Below the pieces are notes generated by a model. It did not search any database. It saw only the letters and a list, made by a program, of their open reading frames with translations, and was not told where the DNA came from. A stretch of DNA of 64,000 bases. Origin: Rhizohabitans arisaemae (GTDB taxonomy: Bacteria > Actinomycetota > Actinomycetes > Streptosporangiales > Streptosporangiaceae). A program made the position numbers and the translations under genes. Each line of letters opens with the position of its first letter. Position 1 is the first letter of the stretch. Below are positions 53,253-64,000 of the stretch, one piece after another. The stretch is from the NCBI RefSeq assembly GCF_025996515.1, contig NZ_BLRH01000060.1, positions 372,001 through 436,000 of the forward strand, read 5' to 3'.

Positions 53253-54371
53253 TTAGGTCTGCTGTGGGGCTACCACGACTTGCACGCGCTGAAACTCCTT
53301 GAGGTCGGAGTATCCGGCGGTCGCCATCGTCCGCTTGAGCGCACCCATCAGGTTCATCGAACCGTCGGCGACCGACGACGGACCGTGCAGAATCTGCTCC
53401 AGCGTGCCGATCGTCCCGAACTCCACCCGGCGCCCGCGCGGCAGGTCCCCGTGATGGGCCTCCGAGCCCCAGTGGAACCCGCGTCCCGGCGCCTCGGTCG
53501 CCCTGGCCAGCGGCGAACCGACCATCACCGCGTCGGCGCCGCAGGCGATCGCCTTGGCGATGTCCCCCGAACTCCCCATCCCACCGTCGGCGATCACATG
53601 GACATAGCGCCCGCCGGACTCGTCCAGGTAGTCGCGGCGCGCCGCGGCCACATCGGCGATCGCGGTGGCCATCGGCACCGCCACCCCCAGCACCGTCCGG
53701 GTGGTGTGCCCGGCGCCGCCGCCGAAGCCCACCAGCACCCCCGCGGCCCCGGTCCGCATCAGGTGGAGCGCCGCCGTGTGGGTGGCGCAGCCGCCCACGA
53801 TGACCGGGACGTCGAGCTCGTAGATGAACTGCTTGAGGTTGAGCGGCTCGGCCCGGCCGGAGACGTGCTCGGCGGAGACCGTCGTCCCGCGGATCACGAA
53901 GATGTCCACCCCGGCGTCGATGACCGCCTTGTGGTGCTGGACCGTGCGCTGCGGCGAGAGCCGCACCGCCGTCGTCACCCCCGCCCCACGGACCTCCTCG
54001 ATCCGCCGGCCGATCAGATCGTCCTGGATCGGAGCGGTGTAGATCTCCTGGAGGCGCCGGGTGGCCGCCTCCCCGTCCAGGGAGGCCACCTCCTCAAGGA
54101 GCGGGGACGGGTCCTCGTACCGGGTCCAGAGCCCTTCGAGGTCGAGTACGGCGAGTCCGCCCAGCCGCCCGATCTCGATCGCGGTCCGCGGGGACACCAC
54201 ACTGTCCATCGGGCTGACGATGACCGGGGACTCGAAGCGATACGCGTCGATCTGCCAGGCGATCGACACCTCCTCCGGGTCGCGGGTCCGCCGCGACGGG
54301 ACGATCCCGATCTCATCCAGCGCGTATGCCCGTCGTCCGCTCTTGCCGCGGCCGATCTCCACCTGTGACAC
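53253..54371 (-). CDS. guaB3: GuaB3 family IMP dehydrogenase-related protein
   Basis: 372 residues from GTG 54371, preceded by AAGGGA. It has the IMPDH barrel without CBS domains: YRFESPVIVSPMDSVVSP, DIFVIRGTTVSAEHVSG, VIADGGMGSSGDIAKAIACG, FGTIGTLEQILHGPSSVADG. The usual IMPDH catalytic cysteine loop (GSICTTR) is absent: the aligned glycine-rich segment is GFGGGAGHTTRTV. This is the actinobacterial GuaB3 group, a related reductase-like protein whose exact reaction I do not assert. It follows guaB by 65 bases. Confidence 0.93.
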   Translation of the reverse strand: MSQVEIGRGKSGRRAYALDEIGIVPSRRTRDPEEVSIAWQIDAYRFESPVIVSPMDSVVSPRTAIEIGRLGGLAVLDLEGLWTRYEDPSPLLEEVASLDGEAATRRLQEIYTAPIQDDLIGRRIEEVRGAGVTTAVRLSPQRTVQHHKAVIDAGVDIFVIRGTTVSAEHVSGRAEPLNLKQFIYELDVPVIVGGCATHTAALHLMRTGAAGVLVGFGGGAGHTTRTVLGVAVPMATAIADVAAARRDYLDESGGRYVHVIADGGMGSSGDIAKAIACGADAVMVGSPLARATEAPGRGFHWGSEAHHGDLPRGRRVEFGTIGTLEQILHGPSSVADGSMNLMGALKRTMATAGYSDLKEFQRVQVVVAPQQT

Positions 54372-54397
54372 GTCTGTTCCCTTGTCTCATGTTGATG

Positions 54398-54419
54398 GAG
54401 CCCGCCGTCCGGCGGGCTC
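54398..54419 (-). terminator. hairpin between guaB and guaB3
   Basis: GAGCCCGCC (54398-54406) and GGCGGGCTC (54411-54419) give a nine-base perfect stem with a four-base loop, 17 bases after the guaB stop on the minus strand. No T-run follows, so it may be a partial terminator or an mRNA-stabilising element that sets the guaB to guaB3 ratio. Confidence 0.5.
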
Positions 54420-54436
54420 ACCCGTCCGCGCGAGGC

Positions 54437-56353
<1,917 letters not shown>

Positions 56354-57364
56354 ATGCCCCCCGAGTACCGAACGACCGAGGACACCTTGACGAGTCTCGG
56401 GCTGAGCCCGGGCCAGCTGAGGCTGTACACCGCGGCGCTCCGTCTCCAGCGAGCCACCCCCCAGGAACTCGCGGACGCGATGGACAACCCGGTGACGGAG
56501 ATCGCCGACGAGCTGAAACCCCTCCTGGCCCTGGGCGTCATCGACGAGAGCTCGGGAGGCTACGTCGCCCGGCACCCGGCCTCCGCGCTGGGCCGCCTCG
56601 TCGCGGACCGCCTCGACCAGATCGCGGCCGAGAGCCGCCAGATCGACGACCTGCTCAATTCGATCGACCGGCTCACCCGCCACTACGACGCGGGCCGCGA
56701 CTACCGTTCGGGAAACCTCGTGGTCGAGATCGCCCGCGGCGTCGACCACCTGCTGGAGAGCGTCCTGGGCTACGCCGTGCAGTCGCCTCCGCTCACGTTG
56801 ATCGCCGCGGTCCCCGACGCGCGGACGATGACCGAGGTCGTCGGCGGCTACGCCGGGCAGTGGATCGAGGCCCAGCGCGACGGCCTGCTCCGGCTGCGGG
56901 TCATCGTCCCGGTCGAGACCGTCCCGCTGCCCGGGGTGGAGGGCGAGCTCACCCGGCTGACCTCGGCGGGCGGGCAGGTCCGGACGCTGCGCAAGGTGCC
57001 CAGCTGGTTCGTCGCGATCGGCGAGGACGCGGCGGCGCTGCCCGTTGAATGGGGAGGGAACCTCCCAGAACATGGCTACAACTTCTATCTTGTCCGGTCG
57101 CCGATCGTCGTCTCCGCACTCCGGGAACTCTTCAACGAACTGTGGTCGCGGGCCCTGCCCTTCCGGACCCCGACGGAGACCGGAAACGTCCTTCAGGTCA
57201 TACGGCTGGCCGCGCAGGGCCTCTGCGACGAGCACATCTCCCGCCACCTCGGTGTCTCGGTTCGTACGGTTAGGGCTAGGTTCGCCGACGCTCTCGCGGA
57301 TTTGGGGGCTCAATCGCGATTTCAGGCGGGTGCCGAGGCGGCCCGACGCGGGTGGCTCGCGTAG
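56354..57364 (+). CDS. transcriptional regulator with TrmB-like N-terminus and LuxR-type C-terminal helix-turn-helix
   Basis: 336 residues from ATG 56354 (GAGGAG upstream). The N-terminal winged helix (SLGLSPGQLRLYTAALRLQ; ATPQELADAMDNPVTEIADEL) is TrmB-like. The middle (about 120-270) is a ligand-sensing type domain with no clear family. The C-terminal helix-turn-helix is LQVIRLAAQGLCDEHISRHL then GVSVRTVRARFADAL. This two-ended architecture is common in actinobacteria but poorly characterised. It is divergent from guaB and followed by a DUF5319 gene. Confidence 0.85.
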   Translation: MPPEYRTTEDTLTSLGLSPGQLRLYTAALRLQRATPQELADAMDNPVTEIADELKPLLALGVIDESSGGYVARHPASALGRLVADRLDQIAAESRQIDDLLNSIDRLTRHYDAGRDYRSGNLVVEIARGVDHLLESVLGYAVQSPPLTLIAAVPDARTMTEVVGGYAGQWIEAQRDGLLRLRVIVPVETVPLPGVEGELTRLTSAGGQVRTLRKVPSWFVAIGEDAAALPVEWGGNLPEHGYNFYLVRSPIVVSALRELFNELWSRALPFRTPTETGNVLQVIRLAAQGLCDEHISRHLGVSVRTVRARFADALADLGAQSRFQAGAEAARRGWLA

Positions 57365-57407
57365 TCACACCCGACTTGGCCCCCTTGAACCGCGGAGCGA
57401 CGATAGC

Positions 57408-57794
57408 GTGGGATACGTGCTGGACGACGTCCCCCGCGACCCTTTCGCGGACGACCCTGAAGACCCGGCGGCGGCCTTGGGCGCACCCGAGGACGCCGAA
57501 CCGCTGACGCCCGACGAGCGCAACGAGGCCATCACGGACCTGAGCGACGTCGAAGTCTTCCGCGCCCTCCTGGAACCCCAGGGCGTCCTCGGGCTCGTCC
57601 TGGACTGCCCGGAGTGCCAGGAGGCCCACTACTTCGACTGGGAGCTCCTCCGCAGCAACCTCAGACAGATGATCGACGACGGGCGTCCCCAGGTCCACGA
57701 ACCGGCCTACCAGCCCAATCCGACCGACTATGTGAGCTGGGAGTACGCGCGCGGCTACGTCGACGGGGTCATAGACGCGGAAGAGAATCACTGA
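57408..57794 (+). CDS. DUF5319 family protein
   Basis: 128 residues from GTG 57408 (GTG 57417 is also possible). Acidic N-terminus (RDPFADDPEDP), then the family core VFRALLEPQGVLGLVLDCPE, CxxC-like CPEC, HYFDWELLRSNLRQMI and [14 protein letters not shown]. In Mycobacterium tuberculosis the matching gene lies between guaB2 and sigD, the same place as here. Function unknown. Its last 26 bases overlap, on the opposite strand, a small gene coupled to the sigma factor. Confidence 0.88.
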   Translation: MGYVLDDVPRDPFADDPEDPAAALGAPEDAEPLTPDERNEAITDLSDVEVFRALLEPQGVLGLVLDCPECQEAHYFDWELLRSNLRQMIDDGRPQVHEPAYQPNPTDYVSWEYARGYVDGVIDAEENH

Positions 57795-57930
57795 GCGAAC
57801 GCCCGTCCACGTCGAGCACGAACGCGTGCAGCAGCGCGATGACGGGATCCTCGTCCCCGACCGCCGTACGGCGCCTCAGGGCCTCTAACAGCATGTCGGT
57901 GTGTTCCTCGTCATCGTGACCGTCGGTCAC
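57769..57930 (-). CDS. 53-residue protein translationally coupled to the sigma factor
   Basis: GTG 57930 overlaps the sigma-factor stop (GTGA), and the frame runs to TGA at 57771-57769. The product is acidic at the start ([17 protein letters not shown]) and ends [17 protein letters not shown] and a short tail. In Mycobacterium this place is held by the anti-sigma factor RsdA, which is much larger and membrane-anchored; this protein has no membrane helix. It could be a relic or a small sigma-binding protein. Coding is supported by coupling and by G/C-rich third positions. The 3' end overlaps the DUF5319 gene. Confidence 0.6.
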   Translation of the reverse strand: MTDGHDDEEHTDMLLEALRRRTAVGDEDPVIALLHAFVLDVDGRSLSDSLPRL

Positions 57931-58580
57931 GCAATCGGCTCCGACGGACCCGCCATCGCACGAAGCCGGGCCAGCGCCCGGTGCTGGGCAACTCGAACCG
58001 CACCTGGTGACATACCCAGTACATTACCCGTCTCCTCGGCGGAGAGGCCGACGACGACCCTCAGCGTCAGGAGTTCGCGCTGGTTGTCCGGGAGCCTGGA
58101 CAGCAGCGCGCGGGCGCGCGCCGCCTCGGTGTAGCGGACCACCGTCTCCTCGGGCCCGGGACGGTCGTCCGGCCCGTCGGGAAGATCTTGAGTGGGTACG
58201 GCGGCGCGAATAGAACTCCGCAAAGCGTCCGCGACTTTGTGAGAAGCGATACCGAAAACGAAGGAAGCGAACGGCCGCCCCATGTCGCGGTATCGCGGCA
58301 ACGCCGCCAACACCGCGATGCATACCTCCTGCGCGACATCATCGGCAATGTGATAGTGGCCGGCCACCCGCCCAAGCCGCCCTCGGCAATAACGAACCAC
58401 CATCGGGCGTACCCGACCGATCAGCGATTCGATCGCCGATCGGTCGCCCTGTACGGCGAGGCCGGTCAACTCCTTGAGATCGTCCTGGAAGACATGGTCC
58501 TCCGACCTCGTCGCAAGCCCTACCCCGGTCGTGGCGTCGGCGACGCATCCCTCGGTCACGTTAGGCATGATGCCCGCCAT
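57927..58580 (-). CDS. ECF-type sigma factor of the ShbA/SigD group
   Basis: About 217 residues from ATG 58580; starts at 58598 and 58568 are also in frame. Region 2: [20 protein letters not shown] and [20 protein letters not shown]. Region 4: [20 protein letters not shown], then [20 protein letters not shown]. Its place between guaB/DUF5319 and groEL matches ShbA (Streptomyces, which drives hrdB) and SigD (Mycobacterium). It directs RNA polymerase to a specific promoter set. Whether it controls the principal sigma gene here is inferred. A 53-residue coupled gene follows. Confidence 0.92.
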   Translation of the reverse strand: MAGIMPNVTEGCVADATTGVGLATRSEDHVFQDDLKELTGLAVQGDRSAIESLIGRVRPMVVRYCRGRLGRVAGHYHIADDVAQEVCIAVLAALPRYRDMGRPFASFVFGIASHKVADALRSSIRAAVPTQDLPDGPDDRPGPEETVVRYTEAARARALLSRLPDNQRELLTLRVVVGLSAEETGNVLGMSPGAVRVAQHRALARLRAMAGPSEPIA

Positions 58581-58914
58581 GATTGAACCTGTCCTCATAG
58601 CGAACGGCTACGGATTGGTCACATTGATGCGTCAAACTCGCCAATATAGCTACTTGTAATTGAATGAATGCGCAGAGTAGTGCATCTTAGGGGCGCCTTT
58701 CCCAAGAAGTCGTGCAATTCTGCCAAAAGGATGGGCTCGGTATCCGGAACCATTTTCCGGAATCGGCGGAAGCTACTATCGCGTAATAAGTGGCCGCGGC
58801 GAGATATTCGCCGCCTGATTGCCCGGCCCCGCCAAACGACAGCGGCGCCCGCCCGGTGATCCGGGCAGGCGCCGTACCGCATGGGCCCGGCACGGAAGAC
58901 CGCGCCGGGAGAGC
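58581..58914. other. intergenic region between groEL and the sigma-factor gene
   Basis: 334 bases. 58610-58810 is much less GC-rich than the rest and should hold the sigma-factor promoter, but I cannot define its elements. Actinobacteria often carry a whiB gene here; none is present. The left end has the groEL terminator hairpin. Short frames on the minus strand (58619-58882) look non-coding. Confidence 0.5.
58844..58873 (-). terminator. terminator hairpin after groEL
   Basis: Thirteen-base arms GGCGCCCGCCCGG and CCGGGCAGGCGCC with a TGAT loop and one G-T pair, 42 bases past the groEL stop. A few T residues follow on the minus strand. Confidence 0.7.
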
Positions 58915-60543
<1,629 letters not shown>

Positions 60544-60595
60544 TTATCGTCCTCTCGAAACCACTTGATCTACAGGCTCGCCCCAGTCACGACGG

Positions 60596-60626
60596 CGAAG
60601 CCCCAGGCAGGACGCCCGGGGCTTCG
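60596..60626 (-). terminator. hairpin between groES and groEL
   Basis: CGAAGCCCC (60596-60604) and GGGGCTTCG (60618-60626), nine perfect pairs with a 13-base loop, 20 bases after the groES stop. It may cause partial termination or guide processing of the groES-groEL transcript. Confidence 0.5.
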
Positions 60627-60645
60627 GTGACATCATCGGGGTGTT

Positions 60646-60957
60646 TTACTTCTCGATGATGGCGAGCACGTCACGAGCGGAGAGCACGAGGTACTCCTCA
60701 CCGCCGTACTTGACCTCGGTACCGCCGTACTTGCTGTAGAGGACGACGTCGCCCTCCTTGACGTCGAGCGGAACCCGCTCGTCGCCGTCCTCGTTCCAGT
60801 TGCCCGGGCCTACGGCGAGGACTCGGCCCTCCTGGGGCTTCTCCTTCGCCGTGTCCGGGATAACGAGACCTGATGCCGTGGTCTGCTCGGCCTCAAGCGG
60901 CTGGACCACAATGCGATCGCCCAGCGGCTTGATGGCGACCTTGGTGGCGGTCGTCAT
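60646..60957 (-). CDS. groS: 10-kDa co-chaperonin GroES
   Basis: 103 residues. [40 protein letters not shown] and [20 protein letters not shown] are diagnostic. The mobile loop ([16 protein letters not shown]) is intact. It caps the GroEL ring. ATG 60957 has GGGGGAGG just upstream. It is first in the operon and lies 95 bases below a CIRCE operator. Confidence 0.97.
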   Translation of the reverse strand: MTTATKVAIKPLGDRIVVQPLEAEQTTASGLVIPDTAKEKPQEGRVLAVGPGNWNEDGDERVPLDVKEGDVVLYSKYGGTEVKYGGEEYLVLSARDVLAIIEK

Positions 60958-61052
60958 GTCGGACCTCCCCCTTCGGAAGTCGTGAAGTGTAAACCTCTCG
61001 CAGGAACGACCATTGGCCTGCCGTCGCGGGTGTCAGACCTGGCTCGTTGCTA

Positions 61053-61079
61053 TTGGCACTCTCCCTGGGAGAGTGCCAA
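61053..61079. promoter_or_regulatory. CIRCE operator (HrcA site) for groES-groEL
   Basis: TTGGCACTC-N9-GAGTGCCAA, a perfect nine-base inverted repeat with nine-base spacer. The consensus is TTAGCACTC-N9-GAGTGCTAA, so each arm differs at one symmetrical base. On the minus strand TTGGCA can also serve as a -35 with CAATAG as a poor -10 about 17 bases on, so repressor and polymerase would compete. HrcA is not encoded in the window. Confidence 0.93.
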
Positions 61080-61218
61080 CGGACGAAACAGTATGCGGAC
61101 GTGCCCAGACAGTCAACACGAACACTCGGCGTTCACCCCTCAGCGGACTCCCCGCACCCCGCACCGAGCCCCACTATCATGGCGAACCGTTCGACATCGA
61201 AAAGTTTGGAGTGGACAG

Positions 61219-61719
61219 ATGGGTGACGCCGTCGACACGATCCTCCAGCAGTGGCGTGGCGTCCGGCCCGACCTGGACCACGGCTCGGTCGGCGTCGCCG
61301 GCAGGATCGCCCGCGCCTCCCGGCTCCTCGAAGGGGGCTTGAAGGAGTTCTTCGTCACACACGGCCTCGACGCCCGGGAGTTCGAGATCCTCGCCGCGCT
61401 GCTCCGCTCCGGCCCCGGCCACACCATGACCGCGGGTGAGCTCTCCTCCTGGGTGATGATCAGCTCCGCCGCGCTGACCAACCGGGCCGACCGGCTGGTC
61501 GAGAAGGGGCTCGTCACGAGGAAGGCCGACCCGGCCAACCGGCGGAGCGTGCTCATCACCTTGACGGCCGAAGGGCGGACCCGGGTCGAGGGGGCGATCG
61601 AGGGCCGCCTCGCCGACGAGCGGCGGCTCCTGGCCGGCCTCACCGCCAGGGAGCGGGACCAGCTCGCCGCGCTCCTGCGCAAGCTCCTTCTCGCCCGCGG
61701 GGACGTCCCCACCCGATGA
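61219..61719 (+). CDS. MarR-family transcriptional regulator
   Basis: 166 residues from ATG 61219, with GGAG seven bases upstream. The winged helix-turn-helix is AREFEILAALLRSGPGHTMT, then GELSSWVMISSAALTNRADR, then LVEKGLVTRKADPANRRSVL (the wing). A C-terminal helix serves dimerisation. Regulated genes are unknown; divergent groES is under CIRCE, so a role there is not assumed. The methyltransferase gene follows after 19 bases and may be co-transcribed. Confidence 0.92.
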   Translation: MGDAVDTILQQWRGVRPDLDHGSVGVAGRIARASRLLEGGLKEFFVTHGLDAREFEILAALLRSGPGHTMTAGELSSWVMISSAALTNRADRLVEKGLVTRKADPANRRSVLITLTAEGRTRVEGAIEGRLADERRLLAGLTARERDQLAALLRKLLLARGDVPTR

Positions 61720-61738
61720 GACGCTAACGTGCGGAGCC

Positions 61739-62929
61739 GTGGAGACCGACGCCTTTCACGCACTGCTCACGCCCGACGGCCGGCGAGCCCTGTCCCACGC
61801 CGAGGAGCTCCTCGCCTCGGGTGCCGACCGGGTGGCCGCGACCGCGGCGATGCGGCGATCGCACAGTGCGGAGCTGACCGCGAGCGCCCTCACCCAGGCC
61901 CGGCTCCGCGAGCGGGCTGTGGACAAGTTCGGGGCCGACGCGAAACTCATGTACTTCACACCACACGGTCTTGAACAGGCAACACGCACAATCGTCGCCA
62001 CATTGCGGGCAGAGCGTTTCTCAAGTTATCCACAGGCTGTGGACAACGTGATCGACGTTTGCTGCGGCATCGGCGGGGATCTCGTCGCGCTCGCCCGCCG
62101 GGGATTGACGGTCGAGGGCGTCGACCTCGACCCGCTCACCGTGGCGGTCGCCCGGGCCAACGTCGCCGCGCTCGGCCTCCAGGATCTGGCCAAGGTCACG
62201 GTGGCCGACGCCGCGGAATCCGGCGTCGCGGGCCACGACGCCGTGTTCGCCGACCCCGCCCGGCGGCGGAGCGGCGGTGAGCGGATCTTCGACCCGCACG
62301 CGTACTCCCCCTCCTGGTCCACCGTCCTGCGCCTGGTCTCGGGCGCCCGGGCCGGATGCGTCAAGGTCGCCCCCGGAATTCCGCACGAGCTGATCCCCGC
62401 CCGTGCCGAGGCGGAGTGGGTTTCGCACCGGGGCGAGGTGAAGGAGGCCGCGCTCTGGTTCGGCGAGTTCACCTCGGGGGCGGCCCGGAGGGCCACCCTG
62501 CTCCCCTCGGGAGAGACGCTCACCCCGGATCCGTCCCTGGGGCCGCCACCCGACGGGCCACCCGGGAAATACCTCTACGAGCCGGACGGCGCGGTGATCC
62601 GCGCGCATCTGGTGGCCGAAGTGGCCGCCGCCGTAAACGGATGGCTTCTCGACCCACGCGTGGCATATATCACCTCAAATGAATTAATCGGCACACCTTT
62701 CGCCACCGCCTATGAAATTGAGGAGGTGCTGCCCTTTTCCCTGAAAAAGCTGCGCGCGGTACTCCGGCATCGAGGCGTCGGCACGGTCACCGTCAAGAAA
62801 CGCGGATCAGCGGTTGACGTGGAGAAACTACGCAAGGATCTCAAGCTCGACGGCGATCGCAGCGCAGTCGTGGTACTCACCCGAATCGGCATAAAACCAT
62901 ACGCAATCCTCTGTAACCACCTCCGGTGA
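61739..62929 (+). CDS. class I SAM methyltransferase with THUMP-like C-terminal domain
   Basis: 396 residues from GTG 61739. The SAM site is VIDVCCGIGGDLVALARRGL (about 103-122) with acidic GVDLDPLTV. DAVFADPARRR contains the DPxR-type catalytic motif. The C-terminal 120 residues (GKYLYEPDGAVIRAHLVAEV ... FATAYEIEEVLPFSLKKLRA) are the THUMP-like domain found in actinobacterial RNA methyltransferases. It likely modifies RNA in the cytoplasm; the target is unknown. Its last 300 bases are less GC-rich than the rest. Confidence 0.87.
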   Translation: METDAFHALLTPDGRRALSHAEELLASGADRVAATAAMRRSHSAELTASALTQARLRERAVDKFGADAKLMYFTPHGLEQATRTIVATLRAERFSSYPQAVDNVIDVCCGIGGDLVALARRGLTVEGVDLDPLTVAVARANVAALGLQDLAKVTVADAAESGVAGHDAVFADPARRRSGGERIFDPHAYSPSWSTVLRLVSGARAGCVKVAPGIPHELIPARAEAEWVSHRGEVKEAALWFGEFTSGAARRATLLPSGETLTPDPSLGPPPDGPPGKYLYEPDGAVIRAHLVAEVAAAVNGWLLDPRVAYITSNELIGTPFATAYEIEEVLPFSLKKLRAVLRHRGVGTVTVKKRGSAVDVEKLRKDLKLDGDRSAVVVLTRIGIKPYAILCNHLR

Positions 62930-63089
62930 GCACGGAAACCGGCGTTCCCCGGGAAAATCATGACCTTTTCCAAGCCGCGTGGAAGTACATCGGCAAACGG
63001 CTACAGTAAACACCTGAAATTTTCCCCGCCGATTACCAGCCGCTCAATCGCGCGAGCCGTCCGGCGCCCGAGCGCAAGGAGCCCGAAGG

Positions 63090-64000
63090 ATGGATCACTC
63101 CAATCACACTCTCCTGCGGGCCGGAAGCCAGACCGCCGTCTCCGACCGGATGCGGGAGCTCCTCGCCCAGGCCGCCCAGGACCACGTTTACGAGCAGCGG
63201 ACCCAGGGCGCGGTGCTCGACGAGATCCGGCAGCGGATGGAGGGCACCGAGTGGCTCCTGCGCGAGGTGCGCGAACGTGAACTCGGCGGGCTGAGCAGCA
63301 CCCTGGCCGCGATCGGCGAGCAGCTCGACCGGATGAACCTCCGGGCACCCGGCTGGGCCGAAGGGCTCACCGCCCACCTGGACGCGATCCGCGGCCGGGT
63401 CGAACTCCTCGGCGACCTCTCCCTGCTCGGTACGGACGTGGGCGCCCTCGGCGAGAGCGTGGACGACGTCCTCGGCCGCCTGCAGTCGGTGCTGGACGAA
63501 TCCCGGATCACCGCCGAGCGGCTGGGCGCGGTCGACGGGTCCCTCGCCGACCTCCTGAGGCGGGCGGACGGCCTGGAGAGCGCCGTACCGGCCGCCGGTA
63601 CGGACGTCAGGCTGGCCGTCGAACGCATGGCCGAGGGGCTCGAACGGATCGGCGAACGGATCGACGACCTCCGGCGGAGCACGTCGGCCGAGCTCACCGC
63701 GCTCGGGTCCCGGGTCGAGGAGCGGGTCGAGCTGAGCTGCGCCGAACTCCGGCAGGAGCTCACCCTGCGCATGGACGCGGTGGACCACAGGGTGGGCGAG
63801 CTGGAGGCGGCCCTGGGCGAGCGTCTCCGGGGCCTGGACGGGCGCCTGGAGGCCGTCGACGACCAGCTCGCCTCGACCGGTGCGCGGATCGCCCGGCTCC
63901 CCTCCGCGCTCGACCTCGCCGATCTCCGGCAGCGGCTGATCGACCTCGTCGAGACCCGGCCCGATCACGAACAGTTCGCGGCACTCCTCAACACGGCCGC
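63090..64000 (+). CDS. coiled-coil protein, N-terminal part (cut by window edge)
   Basis: Open from ATG 63090 (AAGGA upstream) to the end of the window, at least 303 residues. The sequence is almost entirely heptad-like helix rich in Leu, Glu, Arg and Ala (VSDRMRELLAQAAQ; VLDEIRQRMEGTEWLL; DVRLAVERMAEGLERIGERI). No membrane segment or enzymatic motif is visible so far. It may continue to a catalytic or structural domain outside the window. A cytoskeletal or partition-type role is possible but unproven. Confidence 0.75.
   Translation, partial: MDHSNHTLLRAGSQTAVSDRMRELLAQAAQDHVYEQRTQGAVLDEIRQRMEGTEWLLREVRERELGGLSSTLAAIGEQLDRMNLRAPGWAEGLTAHLDAIRGRVELLGDLSLLGTDVGALGESVDDVLGRLQSVLDESRITAERLGAVDGSLADLLRRADGLESAVPAAGTDVRLAVERMAEGLERIGERIDDLRRSTSAELTALGSRVEERVELSCAELRQELTLRMDAVDHRVGELEAALGERLRGLDGRLEAVDDQLASTGARIARLPSALDLADLRQRLIDLVETRPDHEQFAALLNTA

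Noticed and set aside
58619-58882. 87-codon minus-strand gene between the sigma factor and groEL
   Set aside because: It spans the groEL terminator hairpin and has unbiased codons and no ribosome site.
61219-61719. HrcA repressor gene next to CIRCE
   Set aside because: The protein is a short MarR-type winged helix without the HrcA GAF-like and insertion domains.

Overview
The window is a high-GC chromosomal segment of an actinomycete. Third codon positions are almost all G or C, GTG starts are frequent, and gene pairs often overlap by GTGA or ATGA. The right-hand block (guaB3-guaB / TrmB-LuxR-type regulator / DUF5319 / ShbA-SigD-type sigma factor / groEL-groES with a CIRCE element) has the arrangement known from Streptomyces and Mycobacterium. 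The single-paralogue details and the teichoic-acid-like surface cluster suggest a Streptosporangiales-type lineage, but the species cannot be fixed from sequence alone.

Layout. 1-3093: an envelope-stress module, with a PspC-domain sensor kinase and a response regulator divergent from a PspC/LiaF-like membrane protein and a 59-residue membrane protein. 3345-7995: a coxS-coxL-coxM-coxG molybdenum hydroxylase operon of form II type. 8090-8758: an MntA-HepT type toxin-antitoxin locus whose hepT is broken by a one-base deletion. 8944-24394: a surface glycopolymer island with three large GT2-TagF fusion enzymes, a GT4 glycosyltransferase, a sulfotransferase, a CDP-alcohol phosphatidyltransferase, a Stealth-type sugar-phosphate transferase and a methyltransferase, followed by an exported polysaccharide deacetylase. 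25492-31590: an integrase-like hypothetical protein, guaA, a succinate-semialdehyde-type dehydrogenase and a beta-propeller lipoprotein.

31600-43760 is the accessory region. It has a 116-bp imperfect tandem repeat, a Tox-REase-5/Imm52-type toxin-immunity pair in lower-GC DNA, and two paralogous STAND NTPase-WD40 proteins on the same strand, one with an intact P-loop and 14 WD repeats and one with a lost Walker A lysine and 7-8 repeats. A small membrane-protein candidate lies upstream of the first. Between the two STAND genes lie a NUDIX hydrolase and a DUF418-kinase-regulator set. A second DUF418-kinase-regulator set lies at 47034-49991, beyond a secreted M36 metalloprotease.

50006-64000 is housekeeping: glpD, nagA, guaB3, guaB, regulator, DUF5319, sigma factor, groEL, groES, a MarR regulator, a THUMP-like methyltransferase and the start of a coiled-coil protein cut by the window edge. 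guaA, guaB and guaB3 together place the IMP-to-GMP branch in this window. No tRNA, rRNA, CRISPR array, insertion sequence or replication origin was recognised.
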